Origin: an uncultured Lachnospiraceae bacterium
GTDB lineage: Bacteria > Bacillota > Clostridia > Lachnospirales > Lachnospiraceae
Length of the DNA stretch: 21,786 nucleotides
NCBI GenBank assembly: GCA_902496125.1
Contig: CABUZU010000017.1
Coordinates: forward strand, 1-21,786
Reading direction: 5' to 3'
The translations under genes and the position numbers were made by a program. A model generated the notes under the pieces. That model saw nothing but the letters and a program-made list of their open reading frames with translations. It ran no database searches and was not told where the DNA came from. Each line of letters begins with the position of its first letter. Position 1 is the first letter of the stretch. This document shows positions 7,222-15,674 of the stretch, piece after piece.

Positions 7222-8058
7222 ATGGGTTATGAAGCAAAACAGAAAGTAGTCTCAGTAATTATCCACGTGGTTTTGATTCTTTTCTCAATCACAATGTTAG
7301 TACCATTTATTTGGATGATTTTAACTGCATTTAAGACGGTTACCGAATCAACACAGATTGATCCATTTATTATTTTCCCATCTGTATGGAGAACAGATTC
7401 ATTTAAAACCGTTATGAAGAGTATGAATTTCTTATTACTATATAAGAATACATTAATTTTAATTGTAGGTCGTGTAGTTTTTGCGGTACTTACAGCTACA
7501 TTAGCAGGTTATGCATTTGGTCGTTTGAATTTCAAAGGTAAAAACTTAGCATTTGCCGTTGTTATTATTCAGATGATGGTTCCATCTCAGATTTTTATCA
7601 TTCCTCAGTATACAATGGTTTCTAAACTGGGTATAACTAATACTTCATTTGCATTAATCTTCCCAGGTATTGTAACTGCGTTTGGTACCTACCTATTAAA
7701 GACCGGTTATCAAGGATTACCAAAAGATCTAGAAGAGGCAGCTTACTTAGATGGTTGTAATATCTTCCAAACCTTCTTAAAGGTTATGATGCCACTTACT
7801 CGTTCAAGTATGGTTGCTCTTGGTATCTTCACTGCAGTTTTTGCGTATAAAGACCTTATGTGGCCATTAATTGTTAATACACAAGAAGCTACAATGCCAT
7901 TATCTTCAGCATTAGCTAAAATGCAAGGTGCTTATACATCAGACTTCCCTCAACTTATGGCAGCTTCTTTATTAGCATGTTTGCCAATGGTTGTATTATA
8001 TTTAATTTTCCAGAGACAGTTCATCGAAGGTATTGCTACCTCTGGTGGTAAATTATAA
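7222..8058 (+). CDS. ABC sugar permease, MalG type
   Basis: A 278-residue permease with about six membrane helices and the N-terminal region VLILFSITMLVPFIWMILTA, followed by TAFKT, as in MalG/MsmG proteins. The EAA loop is EEAAYLDGCNIFQTFLKVMM (171-190), continuing into PLTRS. It forms the heterodimeric channel with the preceding permease. The ATG follows AGGAAAGGAG. It is the last gene of the importer operon, closed by the strong hairpin at 8137-8163. Confidence 0.93.
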   Translation: MGYEAKQKVVSVIIHVVLILFSITMLVPFIWMILTAFKTVTESTQIDPFIIFPSVWRTDSFKTVMKSMNFLLLYKNTLILIVGRVVFAVLTATLAGYAFGRLNFKGKNLAFAVVIIQMMVPSQIFIIPQYTMVSKLGITNTSFALIFPGIVTAFGTYLLKTGYQGLPKDLEEAAYLDGCNIFQTFLKVMMPLTRSSMVALGIFTAVFAYKDLMWPLIVNTQEATMPLSSALAKMQGAYTSDFPQLMAASLLACLPMVVLYLIFQRQFIEGIATSGGKL

Positions 8059-8136
8059 TTCGCAGATAGAGTATTGTTCTTCTGTGGTCGGTAAATAGGG
8101 TTAGATAAAAGAGAGCACGATTGTTTACCCGAAAAT

Positions 8137-8167
8137 GGGCTTCGGTTTTACTAACCGAAGCCCGTTT
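8137..8167. terminator. Bidirectional Rho-independent terminator
   Basis: GGGCTTCGGTT (8137-8147) and AACCGAAGCCC (8153-8163) pair perfectly over 11 bp with a 5-base loop. GTTTGTG follows on the + strand, and ATTTTC on the - strand. It sits between the convergent importer operon and the AraC-type gene and probably serves both. Confidence 0.85.
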
Positions 8168-8172
8168 GTGGT

Positions 8173-9081
8173 TTAAAGAGGTGTCTGACGCTCATAGCCC
8201 TTTTTATCAATAGTTACCAAAGATTCTGTTGAATTACGATAATTTTTAGGGCTTGTACTATAATATTGTTTAAAAATTTTAGAAAAAGCAAGAGGGTCTT
8301 TATATCCGACAGAAGAAGCTACTTCATTAATCGGAAGAGAGGTTTCTTTTAATAAAGAAGCTGCTTGGTCCATTCTTAGATTAATTAAGAATTCTTGTGG
8401 AGATATTCCCTTTACTTTTTTAAACGTACTAGTTAAATAACTTCTGTCAATACCAATATAGTCTGCAAGTTGCTGTATACGCAAGGGTTCTTTGTAATGT
8501 GCAGTCATGTAGTCAATTGCGTGGTCTACATAAATCGTACCAGGATAATCGTAATTAGGCTTTTTAGTTTTTTCTCCATGATTTTGAATTAAAATAGCAA
8601 AGAACTTTAAAAGTTCACTATTTCGAACTAAATCGTTGGCAAAAGTAAGTTCATGAGCCGCTAACATATTATCGATACAAGCTTTTAATGGTTTGGTATC
8701 TGGAACTTGGATTACATATTGTTCTTTTGTAAAGCCACAATTTGTTAGGTATTCAAAAGAGCGAACTCCTGTGAAACCAACCCATAAATACTCCCAAGGG
8801 TCATCATGGTCTGCTTCATAATACGTTGAAATATTTGGAGCAATTAAAAAAGCTTGATTTGCATGAAGAGGATAAGTATTTCCGTTGATTTGGAAAAAAC
8901 CCTTACCTTTTAAAATCACATGTAATACATAAGCGTTTTTTCGAACATAGGGACCAAAGAAATGATCAGAATTGCATTGTTCGATGCCACAGTAACGAAG
9001 ACTAAAATCGGTAGAAGTACGTTGGAGGTCTTCTAGACATTTATATCTAGCAGAATTTGTATAGCCAACTACTCTTTCCAT
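8173..9081 (-). CDS. AraC-family regulator, MsmR/RafR-like
   Basis: A 302-residue regulator. The N-terminal cupin sensor (about 25-105) contains FGPYVRKNAYVLHVILKGKG and YYEADHDDPWEYLWVGFTG, typical of MsmR-type activators of raffinose/melibiose uptake. The C-terminal half (about 185-283) has the double helix-turn-helix of AraC proteins: LRIQQLADYIGIDRSYLTST and then INEVASSVGYKDPLAFSKIF, followed by the KQYYSTSPKNYR signature. It lies between the importer operon and the alpha-galactosidase operon and is divergent from the latter, so it is the obvious candidate activator of both, sensing a galactoside. The start follows AAAGGAG. The specific name is inference from context. Confidence 0.9.
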   Translation of the reverse strand: MERVVGYTNSARYKCLEDLQRTSTDFSLRYCGIEQCNSDHFFGPYVRKNAYVLHVILKGKGFFQINGNTYPLHANQAFLIAPNISTYYEADHDDPWEYLWVGFTGVRSFEYLTNCGFTKEQYVIQVPDTKPLKACIDNMLAAHELTFANDLVRNSELLKFFAILIQNHGEKTKKPNYDYPGTIYVDHAIDYMTAHYKEPLRIQQLADYIGIDRSYLTSTFKKVKGISPQEFLINLRMDQAASLLKETSLPINEVASSVGYKDPLAFSKIFKQYYSTSPKNYRNSTESLVTIDKKGYERQTPL

Positions 9082-9138
9082 AGATAGTTACTCCTTTCTA
9101 TTGTAGATATGGCTTAATGTGAATTTAAAAACGAAAAA

Positions 9139-9177
9139 TATGTCTAAATGTGACATAAACCATGTGATTATTATAAA
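9139..9177 (+). promoter_or_regulatory. Promoter and inverted repeat of the alpha-galactosidase operon
   Basis: GTGACA (9150-9155), a 16-base spacer, and TATAAA (9172-9177). An inverted repeat TATGTC-N7-GACATA (9139-9144 / 9152-9157) overlaps the -35. The left part, ATGTC-N5-GTG, also occurs at 4586-4598 upstream of the importer genes. This is a plausible binding site for the divergent AraC-type regulator. Confidence 0.55.
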
Positions 9178-9197
9178 TTAATACAGAAAGGATTGCA

Positions 9198-11450
9198 ATG
9201 TTTTTTAGAAAAAAACATGAGAAAAATATAATGGAAATTTTATTTCACGATAATTCGAAAGAATTTCATTTAACAAATGATAAAATTAGCTATGTAATGA
9301 AGGTTTTATATAATGGACAGATTGGACAACTTTATTATGGAAGTAAGATTCATGATAGAGAGTCTTTTGCACATTTATTTGAAACACAGTTTAGACCAAT
9401 GGTTTGTGGTCCTAAGGAAAATCCTTCTTTTGCAATAGAGACTGCAAAACAAGAATATCCTTCTTTTGGTACTGGTGATTATAGAAATCCAGCATTTGAA
9501 ATTTATAGAGAAGATGGTAGTTATATTAGTGATTTTAAATATGTTGGTCATGAAATCATGGATGGAAAGCCAGCATTAGAGAAGCTTCCTGCAACTTATG
9601 TAGAAGATGGTAAAGAAGCTAAAACACTAGAAATCTATTTAAAAGATGAAGTATTAAATGCTAAAATGACACTTCGTTATACCATCTTTAGAGATTATCC
9701 TGTTATTGCAAGAAGTGTAATCTTTGAAAATGTAGGAAGCGAAAATTTAAAACTTACAAAAGCAATGAGTATGTGCCTTGATTTACCAGATTATGATTAT
9801 GATTGGGTACAGTTTTCAGGAGCTTGGGCAAGAGAACGTGTGCCTGTAAATCGTCCACTTGCAAGTGGTGTTCAGTCTATTGAAAGTATGAGAGGACATT
9901 CAAGTGCAAATCAAAATCCCTTTGTTATTTTAAAGAGAAAAACAGCGGATGAATTTAAAGGCGAAGTACTTGGATTTTCATTCGTATACAGTGGAAACTT
10001 TATTGCATCAGCAGAAGTCGATACTTATGATACCACAAGATTCCTTATGGGAATTAACCCAAGACAGTTTACTTGGGATTTAGTTCCAGGTGAGAAGTTT
10101 AACACTCCAGAAGTTGTTATGGCATATTCGAATGAAGGTTTAAATGGTATGAGTCAGACCTACCATGATTTATATCGTAACCGTTTGGCAAGAGGACAGT
10201 GGAGAGATGAAGTTCGCCCAATTCTTTTAAATAACTGGGAAGCTACCTATATGGACTTTAATGAAGAAAAGATTTTAAATATTGCAAAGAAAGCCAAAGA
10301 AGCTGGCGTTGAATTATTTGTATTAGATGACGGTTGGTTTGGTGCAAGAAATAATGACTATGCAGGGCTTGGTGATTGGCAAGTAAATATGGATAAATTA
10401 GAAAATGGTATCACAGGACTTGCACAGAAGGTAGAAGACATGGGACTTAAATTTGGTCTTTGGTTTGAACCGGAAATGGTGAATGAAGATAGTGATTTAT
10501 ATCGCACACATCCAGATTGGGTTTTAGCAACTCCACAAAGAGCAAAATCAGAAGGTCGTCATCAGCTTGTATTAGATTTTTCAAGAAAAGAAGTTGTCGA
10601 TGCGATTTATGATATGATGGCTAAAATTTTATCAGAAGCTAAGATTTCTTATATAAAATGGGATATGAATCGTAGTATTACCGAATGCTATTCAGCAGGA
10701 TATCCTGCAAATAAACAAGGGGAAATCTATCACCGTTATATCTTAGGTGTTTATGACCTTTATGAGAGATTAACGAGTACATTCCCCCATGTATTATTTG
10801 AGTCTTGTGCAAGTGGTGGATCTCGTTTTGATGCAGGTATGTTATATTATGCACCTCAGTGCTGGACCAGTGATGATACTGATGCAGTAGAAAGACTTAA
10901 GATTCAATACGGTACCTCTTATGGTTATCCGATTGTTAGTATGGGAAGCCATGTATCCGTATCTCCAAACCATCAATTATATCGTGTAACTCCAATTGAG
11001 ACAAGAGCAAATGTTGCTTATTTTGGAACGTTTGGTTATGAATTGGATTTAAATAAATTAACTGATGAAGAATTTGCAGCAGTAAAAGGACAAGTAAAAT
11101 TTATGAAAGAATATCGTAAGCTGATTCAATTTGGTGATTTCTATCGTTTACAGAGTCCTTATACCAATAATCGTTCTAGTTGGATGGTTGTTTCAAAGGA
11201 TAAGAAAGAAGCAATTGTTGCATACTTTAAGGTATTAAATGAAGTAAATGTAGGATTTGACCGTACTTACTTAAAAGGCTTAAATCCAGATGTTTTATAT
11301 GAAATTGAAGGTATGGATAATAGCTTCTATGGAGATGAGTTAATGAATGCAGGTCTAGTAACAACAGACCCAGAGGTTGACCATGAAGGTGGAACAGATG
11401 GAAATGTGGGAGATTTCCAATCACGTTTATATATCTTAAAGCAAAAATAA
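9198..11450 (+). CDS. Alpha-galactosidase, GH36 (first copy)
   Basis: A 750-residue glycoside hydrolase of family 36, of the long (about 730-residue) tetrameric type like AgaA, RafA and MelA. It removes terminal alpha-1,6-linked galactose from melibiose and raffinose-type sugars by a retaining mechanism. Order: N-terminal beta domain (about 1-335), (beta/alpha)8 barrel (about 340-650), C-terminal beta domain. Nucleophile D489 lies in KWDMNRS; the acid/base is in WTSDDTDA (D559/D560). Also seen: LDDGWFG and ESCASGGSRFD (535-545). W347 and A366 align with W336 and A355 of Geobacillus AgaA, the arrangement I recall as raffinose-competent. No signal peptide, so it acts in the cytoplasm. The ATG at 9198 has AAAGGA; the later Met at 9231 does not. 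Confidence 0.95.
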   Translation: MFFRKKHEKNIMEILFHDNSKEFHLTNDKISYVMKVLYNGQIGQLYYGSKIHDRESFAHLFETQFRPMVCGPKENPSFAIETAKQEYPSFGTGDYRNPAFEIYREDGSYISDFKYVGHEIMDGKPALEKLPATYVEDGKEAKTLEIYLKDEVLNAKMTLRYTIFRDYPVIARSVIFENVGSENLKLTKAMSMCLDLPDYDYDWVQFSGAWARERVPVNRPLASGVQSIESMRGHSSANQNPFVILKRKTADEFKGEVLGFSFVYSGNFIASAEVDTYDTTRFLMGINPRQFTWDLVPGEKFNTPEVVMAYSNEGLNGMSQTYHDLYRNRLARGQWRDEVRPILLNNWEATYMDFNEEKILNIAKKAKEAGVELFVLDDGWFGARNNDYAGLGDWQVNMDKLENGITGLAQKVEDMGLKFGLWFEPEMVNEDSDLYRTHPDWVLATPQRAKSEGRHQLVLDFSRKEVVDAIYDMMAKILSEAKISYIKWDMNRSITECYSAGYPANKQGEIYHRYILGVYDLYERLTSTFPHVLFESCASGGSRFDAGMLYYAPQCWTSDDTDAVERLKIQYGTSYGYPIVSMGSHVSVSPNHQLYRVTPIETRANVAYFGTFGYELDLNKLTDEEFAAVKGQVKFMKEYRKLIQFGDFYRLQSPYTNNRSSWMVVSKDKKEAIVAYFKVLNEVNVGFDRTYLKGLNPDVLYEIEGMDNSFYGDELMNAGLVTTDPEVDHEGGTDGNVGDFQSRLYILKQK

Positions 11451-11477
11451 AGGTCTTTATAAAGGAAAGGAAACACT

Positions 11478-13673
11478 ATGAGTATTAAATATCAAGAAAA
11501 AGATAAGTTATTTATTTTACACACCAATCACACCACTTATCAGATGAAGGTAAATGAATATGGTATTTTACTTCATTTATATTATGGTAAGAAAATTGCA
11601 GATGTGCCAATGGATTATATGGTACGTTTTACAGACAGAGGTTTTTCAGGTAATTTATATGAATGTGAAAAGGACAGAACATTCTCATTAGATACTGTAC
11701 CACAGGAATTTCCAAGTTGTGGAGTTGGTGACTATCGCATCAATTGTGTAAATGTAGAAAATGCAGATGGAAGTGGTCTTGCAGATTTCCGTTATGTATC
11801 ACATGAAATTATAGATGGTAAATATTCTATTCCAAATATGCCAGCTGTTTATGATAAAGAGAATAAATCTCAGACTCTTGCCATTGTAATGGAAGATAGT
11901 GTTACTCATTTACAGGTTAAATTATTATATGGTGTAATGGAAGAGAGAGATGTTATTACAAGAACCGTAGTATATACCAATGCAGGTAGTGAAAACATCA
12001 AACTTACAAAGGCATACAGTGCTTGCCTCGATTTACCATTTGGTGAATGGGAATTAATGCATTTCCATGGAAGACATTGTATGGAACGTCAGCCAGAACG
12101 AATTGGCGCAATGAATGGCATTCGTAGCGTTGAAAGCCGTAGAGGTATGACGAGTCATCAACACAATCCATTTGTTATCCTTTGTGCACCAGAAACAACA
12201 GAAGATTACGGCGATTGCTATGGACTAATGTTTGTATACAGTGGAAACCACAAAACACAGGTAGAAACAGACCAGACAGGTCTAACTCGTGTAGTAATGG
12301 GTATTCATGAAGAACATTTTGGTTGGAACCTAAAAGCAGGAGAAAGCTTCTATGCACCAGAAGTAATTATGAGTTATTCTGCAGCTGGATTTGAGACTTT
12401 ATCTCATCAGTATCATGAAACTCTTCGTAACAATGTGTGCCGTGGCAAATTTAAATTAGCTCGTCGTCCAATCCTTGTTAATAACTGGGAAGCTACTTAT
12501 TTTGAATTTAACGAAGAAAAACTTTACAATATCGCAAAAACCGCAGCAGATTTAGGCATTGAAATGCTTGTTATGGATGACGGTTGGTTTGGAAAAAGAA
12601 ATGATGATTTAGCAGGTCTTGGTGATTGGTTTGTTAATGAAGAGAAGTTAAAAGGTGGACTTGGCAAATTAATTGAAAGAATTAATGGACTTGGAATGAA
12701 ATTTGGTATCTGGGTAGAACCTGAAATGGTTAATGAAGATAGTGACCTTTATAGAAAACATCCAGAATGGGCACTTAAGGTTCCAAGTAGAAAGCCAAAT
12801 CGTTCTCGTTATCAGCTTTTACTTGATATGTCAAGACCAGAAGTAGTAGATTACTTATTTGATTGCTTTACTAAGATTTTTGACAATGCAAATATTGAAT
12901 ACTTAAAATGGGACTTTAACCGTTCCCTTGCAGATGTATTTAGTACAAATCTTCCAGCAGACCGTCAGGGTGAAGTATATCATCGCTTTGTATTAGGTAC
13001 CTATGATTTATTAGAAAGATTAGGAAGCCGTTATCCAGATATGTTAATTGAAGGATGCTCAGGTGGTGGCGGACGCTTTGATGCTGCTATGCTTTACTAT
13101 TCACCACAGATTTGGACAAGTGATGATACCGATGCATTAGAACGTATTCAGATTCAATATGGTACTTCTTTTGGTTATCCAATTTCAGCTATGGGTGCTC
13201 ATGTATCCGCAGCTCCAAACCATCAGACAGGAAGAAACATGCCACTTGAAACAAGAGGTGTTGTAGCAATGTCTGGTACCTTTGGTTATGAATTAGACTT
13301 AGGTTTACTTAGTGATGAAGAAAAAGAAATTGTTCGTAAGCAGATTGTAGACTTTAAGAAATATTACCATGTCATTCAGAATGGTAAATATTATCGTTTA
13401 ACAGATGCAATGAAAAACAACGAATATTGTGCATGGCAGTTTGTATCAGAAGATAAGAGTGAATCCTTAGTAAATATGGTTAATACAAGACCTAGAGCAA
13501 ATGGACATTTCATTCATGTAAACTTTAAAGGCTTAGATGAAAATGCTTCTTATCAGTTACAGGGCACGGATGAAGTTTATAATGGTGGTGCATTAATGTA
13601 TGGTGGTTATACATTTGAAATGAAGCCAGGCGACTTCCCAGCATTCCAGTTATATTTCACAAAGCTTGCTTAG
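11478..13673 (+). CDS. Alpha-galactosidase, GH36 (second copy)
   Basis: A 731-residue paralogue of the preceding enzyme, 27 bases downstream in the same operon. Catalytic residues are intact: nucleophile D479 in KWDFNRS and acid/base in WTSDDTDALER (D549/D550). The substrate-pocket motif reads EGCSGGGGRFD rather than ESCASGGSRFD, and W337/A356 match the AgaA W336/A355 pair almost number for number. No signal peptide, so it is cytoplasmic. The two copies differ widely outside the active site (N-terminal domain and C-terminal tail), so this is an old duplication or separate acquisition, probably with different preferences for oligosaccharide length or linkage. Start follows AAAGGAAAGGA. Confidence 0.95.
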   Translation: MSIKYQEKDKLFILHTNHTTYQMKVNEYGILLHLYYGKKIADVPMDYMVRFTDRGFSGNLYECEKDRTFSLDTVPQEFPSCGVGDYRINCVNVENADGSGLADFRYVSHEIIDGKYSIPNMPAVYDKENKSQTLAIVMEDSVTHLQVKLLYGVMEERDVITRTVVYTNAGSENIKLTKAYSACLDLPFGEWELMHFHGRHCMERQPERIGAMNGIRSVESRRGMTSHQHNPFVILCAPETTEDYGDCYGLMFVYSGNHKTQVETDQTGLTRVVMGIHEEHFGWNLKAGESFYAPEVIMSYSAAGFETLSHQYHETLRNNVCRGKFKLARRPILVNNWEATYFEFNEEKLYNIAKTAADLGIEMLVMDDGWFGKRNDDLAGLGDWFVNEEKLKGGLGKLIERINGLGMKFGIWVEPEMVNEDSDLYRKHPEWALKVPSRKPNRSRYQLLLDMSRPEVVDYLFDCFTKIFDNANIEYLKWDFNRSLADVFSTNLPADRQGEVYHRFVLGTYDLLERLGSRYPDMLIEGCSGGGGRFDAAMLYYSPQIWTSDDTDALERIQIQYGTSFGYPISAMGAHVSAAPNHQTGRNMPLETRGVVAMSGTFGYELDLGLLSDEEKEIVRKQIVDFKKYYHVIQNGKYYRLTDAMKNNEYCAWQFVSEDKSESLVNMVNTRPRANGHFIHVNFKGLDENASYQLQGTDEVYNGGALMYGGYTFEMKPGDFPAFQLYFTKLA

Positions 13674-13691
13674 GAAGAGGAAGTATAAACT

Positions 13692-14381
13692 TTGGATAAA
13701 GAGACTTTTAATAAAAACTTACAAAAAGAAAAAGCAAAGATTCATTCTTTAGATAATAAGGCAAAGCTTACCTACTTATGGGATTATTATAAAATTCCCA
13801 TAGTAGGGGCGATTGCCCTAATTGGTATTATTATCTATTTTTGCTATGTTATTGCAGTAAGACCACCAGAAAGTGCATTTTATGCAAGCTTTGTCAATAG
13901 CTATGCTGAAATTTCAGAAGGTTCTGATTTTTTTGATGAATTTGCAAAATATGCACAGATTGATACATCTAAGAATAGCATGACCTTAGAGACAGGTTCG
14001 TATTTTGATTTATCTACCAATAGCGGATTTAATAATGCTTATTATGAAAAGACCGTAGCGATTGTAGAATCAGGAATGGTAGATGTCATTGTCTGTGATA
14101 AGGACAATTATTATAACTTATCTTCATCAGGTTTATTTTTAAATCTAGAAGATGAAAAGGTTGCAGATATTTATAAGACTTATACGAATAGAGTATTGAC
14201 AACAAAACATGCTGAGACTGGGGAAGAAGTTAAGGTAGGAATTGATGTCAGTGACAGTGAATGGTTTAAGAAATTAAATACTTATTCAAATGGAGCAGTT
14301 GTACTAATTTCCCCGAAGGCTCCACATCTTGATAAGGTAAAACCATTTATCGATTTTCTAGTGCACAAATCAGACCAGTAA
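13692..14381 (+). CDS. Membrane-anchored protein of unknown function in the alpha-galactosidase operon
   Basis: I do not recognise this 229-residue protein. It has a basic cytoplasmic N-terminus (1-34), one membrane helix (about 35-56, IPIVGAIALIGIIIYFCYVI) and an extracytoplasmic domain of about 170 residues. The stretch VDVIVCDKDNYYNLSSSGLF (about 132-151) followed by LNLED resembles the region of sugar-binding proteins where a target is declared present and then loaded, so the outer part may be a reduced binding-protein fold; this is tentative. The start is TTG at 13692, eight bases after AGAGGAAG; there is no ATG nearby. It follows the second alpha-galactosidase by 18 bases and so is in that operon. 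An accessory role in sugar uptake or sensing is inference. Confidence 0.8.
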   Translation: MDKETFNKNLQKEKAKIHSLDNKAKLTYLWDYYKIPIVGAIALIGIIIYFCYVIAVRPPESAFYASFVNSYAEISEGSDFFDEFAKYAQIDTSKNSMTLETGSYFDLSTNSGFNNAYYEKTVAIVESGMVDVIVCDKDNYYNLSSSGLFLNLEDEKVADIYKTYTNRVLTTKHAETGEEVKVGIDVSDSEWFKKLNTYSNGAVVLISPKAPHLDKVKPFIDFLVHKSDQ

Positions 14382-14397
14382 GATTTGTAAGGTCTGA
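14370..14397 (+). other. Inverted repeat at the stop codon of the preceding gene
   Basis: TCAGACC (14370-14376) and GGTCTGA (14391-14397) can pair over 7 bp with a 14-base loop that contains the stop codon at 14379-14381. No T-run follows, so it is not a standard terminator. It could slow RNA decay or mark a processing point before the msmK promoter. Confidence 0.45.
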
Positions 14398-14401
14398 CGA
14401 A

Positions 14402-14430
14402 TAGACAAATGATGCTAAAAAAGGTATACT
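14402..14430 (+). promoter_or_regulatory. Promoter of msmK
   Basis: TAGACA (14402-14407), a 17-base spacer and TATACT (14425-14430), about 40 bases before the ATG. Just downstream is a small palindrome, AACGTT at 14443-14448 inside TTAAACGTTAA, which weakly resembles a catabolite-responsive LacI-family operator. An independent promoter fits an ATPase shared among several importers. Confidence 0.75.
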
Positions 14431-14471
14431 CTAACACAGTTAAACGTTAATAAAAAACGGAGGAATTTATA

Positions 14472-15584
14472 ATGGCAGGATTATCATTAAAACATATTTA
14501 TAAAATTTATGACAATGGATTTGAAGCAGTAAAAGACTTCAATCTTGAAATTGAAGATAAAGAATTTATCATCTTCGTAGGACCTTCAGGTTGTGGTAAA
14601 TCTACTACTTTACGTATGGTTGCTGGTCTTGAAGATATCTCAAAAGGTGAATTATGGATTGGCGATAAATTATGTAACGACGTAGAACCTAAAGACCGTG
14701 ATATCGCAATGGTATTCCAGAACTACGCACTATATCCTCATATGTCAGTATATGACAATATGGCATTTGGTCTTAAGATGAAAAAAGTTCCAAAGGATGA
14801 AATTGATAAGAAGGTACATGAAGCAGCTAAGATTCTTGACCTTGAACATTTATTAGATCGTAAACCTAAGGCTTTATCCGGTGGTCAGAGACAGCGTGTT
14901 GCTATGGGACGTGCTATGGTTCGTAGTCCTAAGGTATTCTTAATGGACGAACCTTTATCAAACTTGGATGCTAAACTACGTGTACAGATGCGTACTGAAA
15001 TTTCTAAACTTCATCAGAGATTAGGTACTACTATCATCTATGTAACACATGACCAGACAGAAGCTATGACACTTGGTACTCGTATCGTAGTTATGAAAGA
15101 CGGTGTTGTACAGCAGATTGACACTCCTTTAAATCTTTACAATAATCCTGTAAATAAATTCGTTGCTACATTCATTGGTTCTCCTCAGATGAACTTAGCA
15201 AATGTAACAATTAAAGAAAATGGTGGTAAATTATACGCTGACCTTGCTGGACACAACTTATTAATTCCAGATGACAAAGCAGCAGTATTAAAGAAAAAAG
15301 GATATGTTGGTAAAGTTGTTTCTCTTGGTATTCGTCCAGAAGATTTATATGAAGATCAGAGAGCTTTAAGCGACCATAAAGAGAGTATTGTAGATACTAC
15401 TATTCGTGTATATGAATTATTAGGTGCAGAAGTTTACTTATACTTTGATATGGCAGATACTTCTTTCACTGCTCGTGTTGGTGGTTTATCTAAATCAAGA
15501 ACAGGTAGCAAGGTTAAATTTGCATTCGATATGAGCAAAGCTCATTTCTTTGATAATGATACCGAAAGAACAATCCTTGATTAA
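14472..15584 (+). CDS. msmK: Sugar ABC transporter ATPase, MsmK/UgpC type
   Basis: A 370-residue ATP-binding subunit. Seen in order: Walker A GPSGCGKST (37-45), Q-loop VFQNYALYPHM, signature LSGGQRQR (135-142), Walker B VFLMDEP (155-161), D-loop SNLDAKLR and switch H193 in VTHDQTEAM. The remaining C-terminal part (about 240-370, with GIRPEDLYE) is the regulatory TOBE region of the MalK/UgpC/MsmK subfamily. In Gram-positive bacteria MsmK commonly energises several sugar importers whose operons lack an ATPase, which is the case for the importer at 4858-8058. It has its own promoter and a GGAGG site, and codon use typical of a well-expressed gene. Confidence 0.95.
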   Translation: MAGLSLKHIYKIYDNGFEAVKDFNLEIEDKEFIIFVGPSGCGKSTTLRMVAGLEDISKGELWIGDKLCNDVEPKDRDIAMVFQNYALYPHMSVYDNMAFGLKMKKVPKDEIDKKVHEAAKILDLEHLLDRKPKALSGGQRQRVAMGRAMVRSPKVFLMDEPLSNLDAKLRVQMRTEISKLHQRLGTTIIYVTHDQTEAMTLGTRIVVMKDGVVQQIDTPLNLYNNPVNKFVATFIGSPQMNLANVTIKENGGKLYADLAGHNLLIPDDKAAVLKKKGYVGKVVSLGIRPEDLYEDQRALSDHKESIVDTTIRVYELLGAEVYLYFDMADTSFTARVGGLSKSRTGSKVKFAFDMSKAHFFDNDTERTILD

Positions 15585-15615
15585 TTTTAAAAATTTGGTA
15601 TAATGCTTAATAAGC
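15577..15615 (+). promoter_or_regulatory. Promoter overlapping the msmK stop codon, with palindrome at the start site
   Basis: TTGATT (15577-15582), a 16-base spacer and TATAAT (15599-15604). The -35 overlaps the msmK stop codon. Directly downstream is a perfect odd palindrome GCTTA-A-TAAGC (15605-15615) spanning the expected transcription start, a likely repressor site or chance feature. The promoter would drive the PucR/CdaR-type gene and the genes after it, beginning its RNA with the hairpin at 15615-15647. Confidence 0.7.
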
Positions 15616-15655
15616 AGCCCGGAGGTTCCGTTTGGACCGCCGGGCTGTATTTGTT
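15615..15655 (+). terminator. msmK terminator hairpin, also the leader of the next operon
   Basis: CAGCCCGG (15615-15622) pairs with CCGGGCTG (15640-15647); after an A-G mismatch, GGTTC and GGACC continue the stem to a small loop. TATTTGTT follows. It is the obvious terminator for msmK. Because a consensus-like promoter lies just before it, it is also the 5' end of the downstream transcript and must be read through or only partly terminate. Confidence 0.8.
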
Positions 15656-15674
15656 AAAAGCAAAGGAGTGACAT

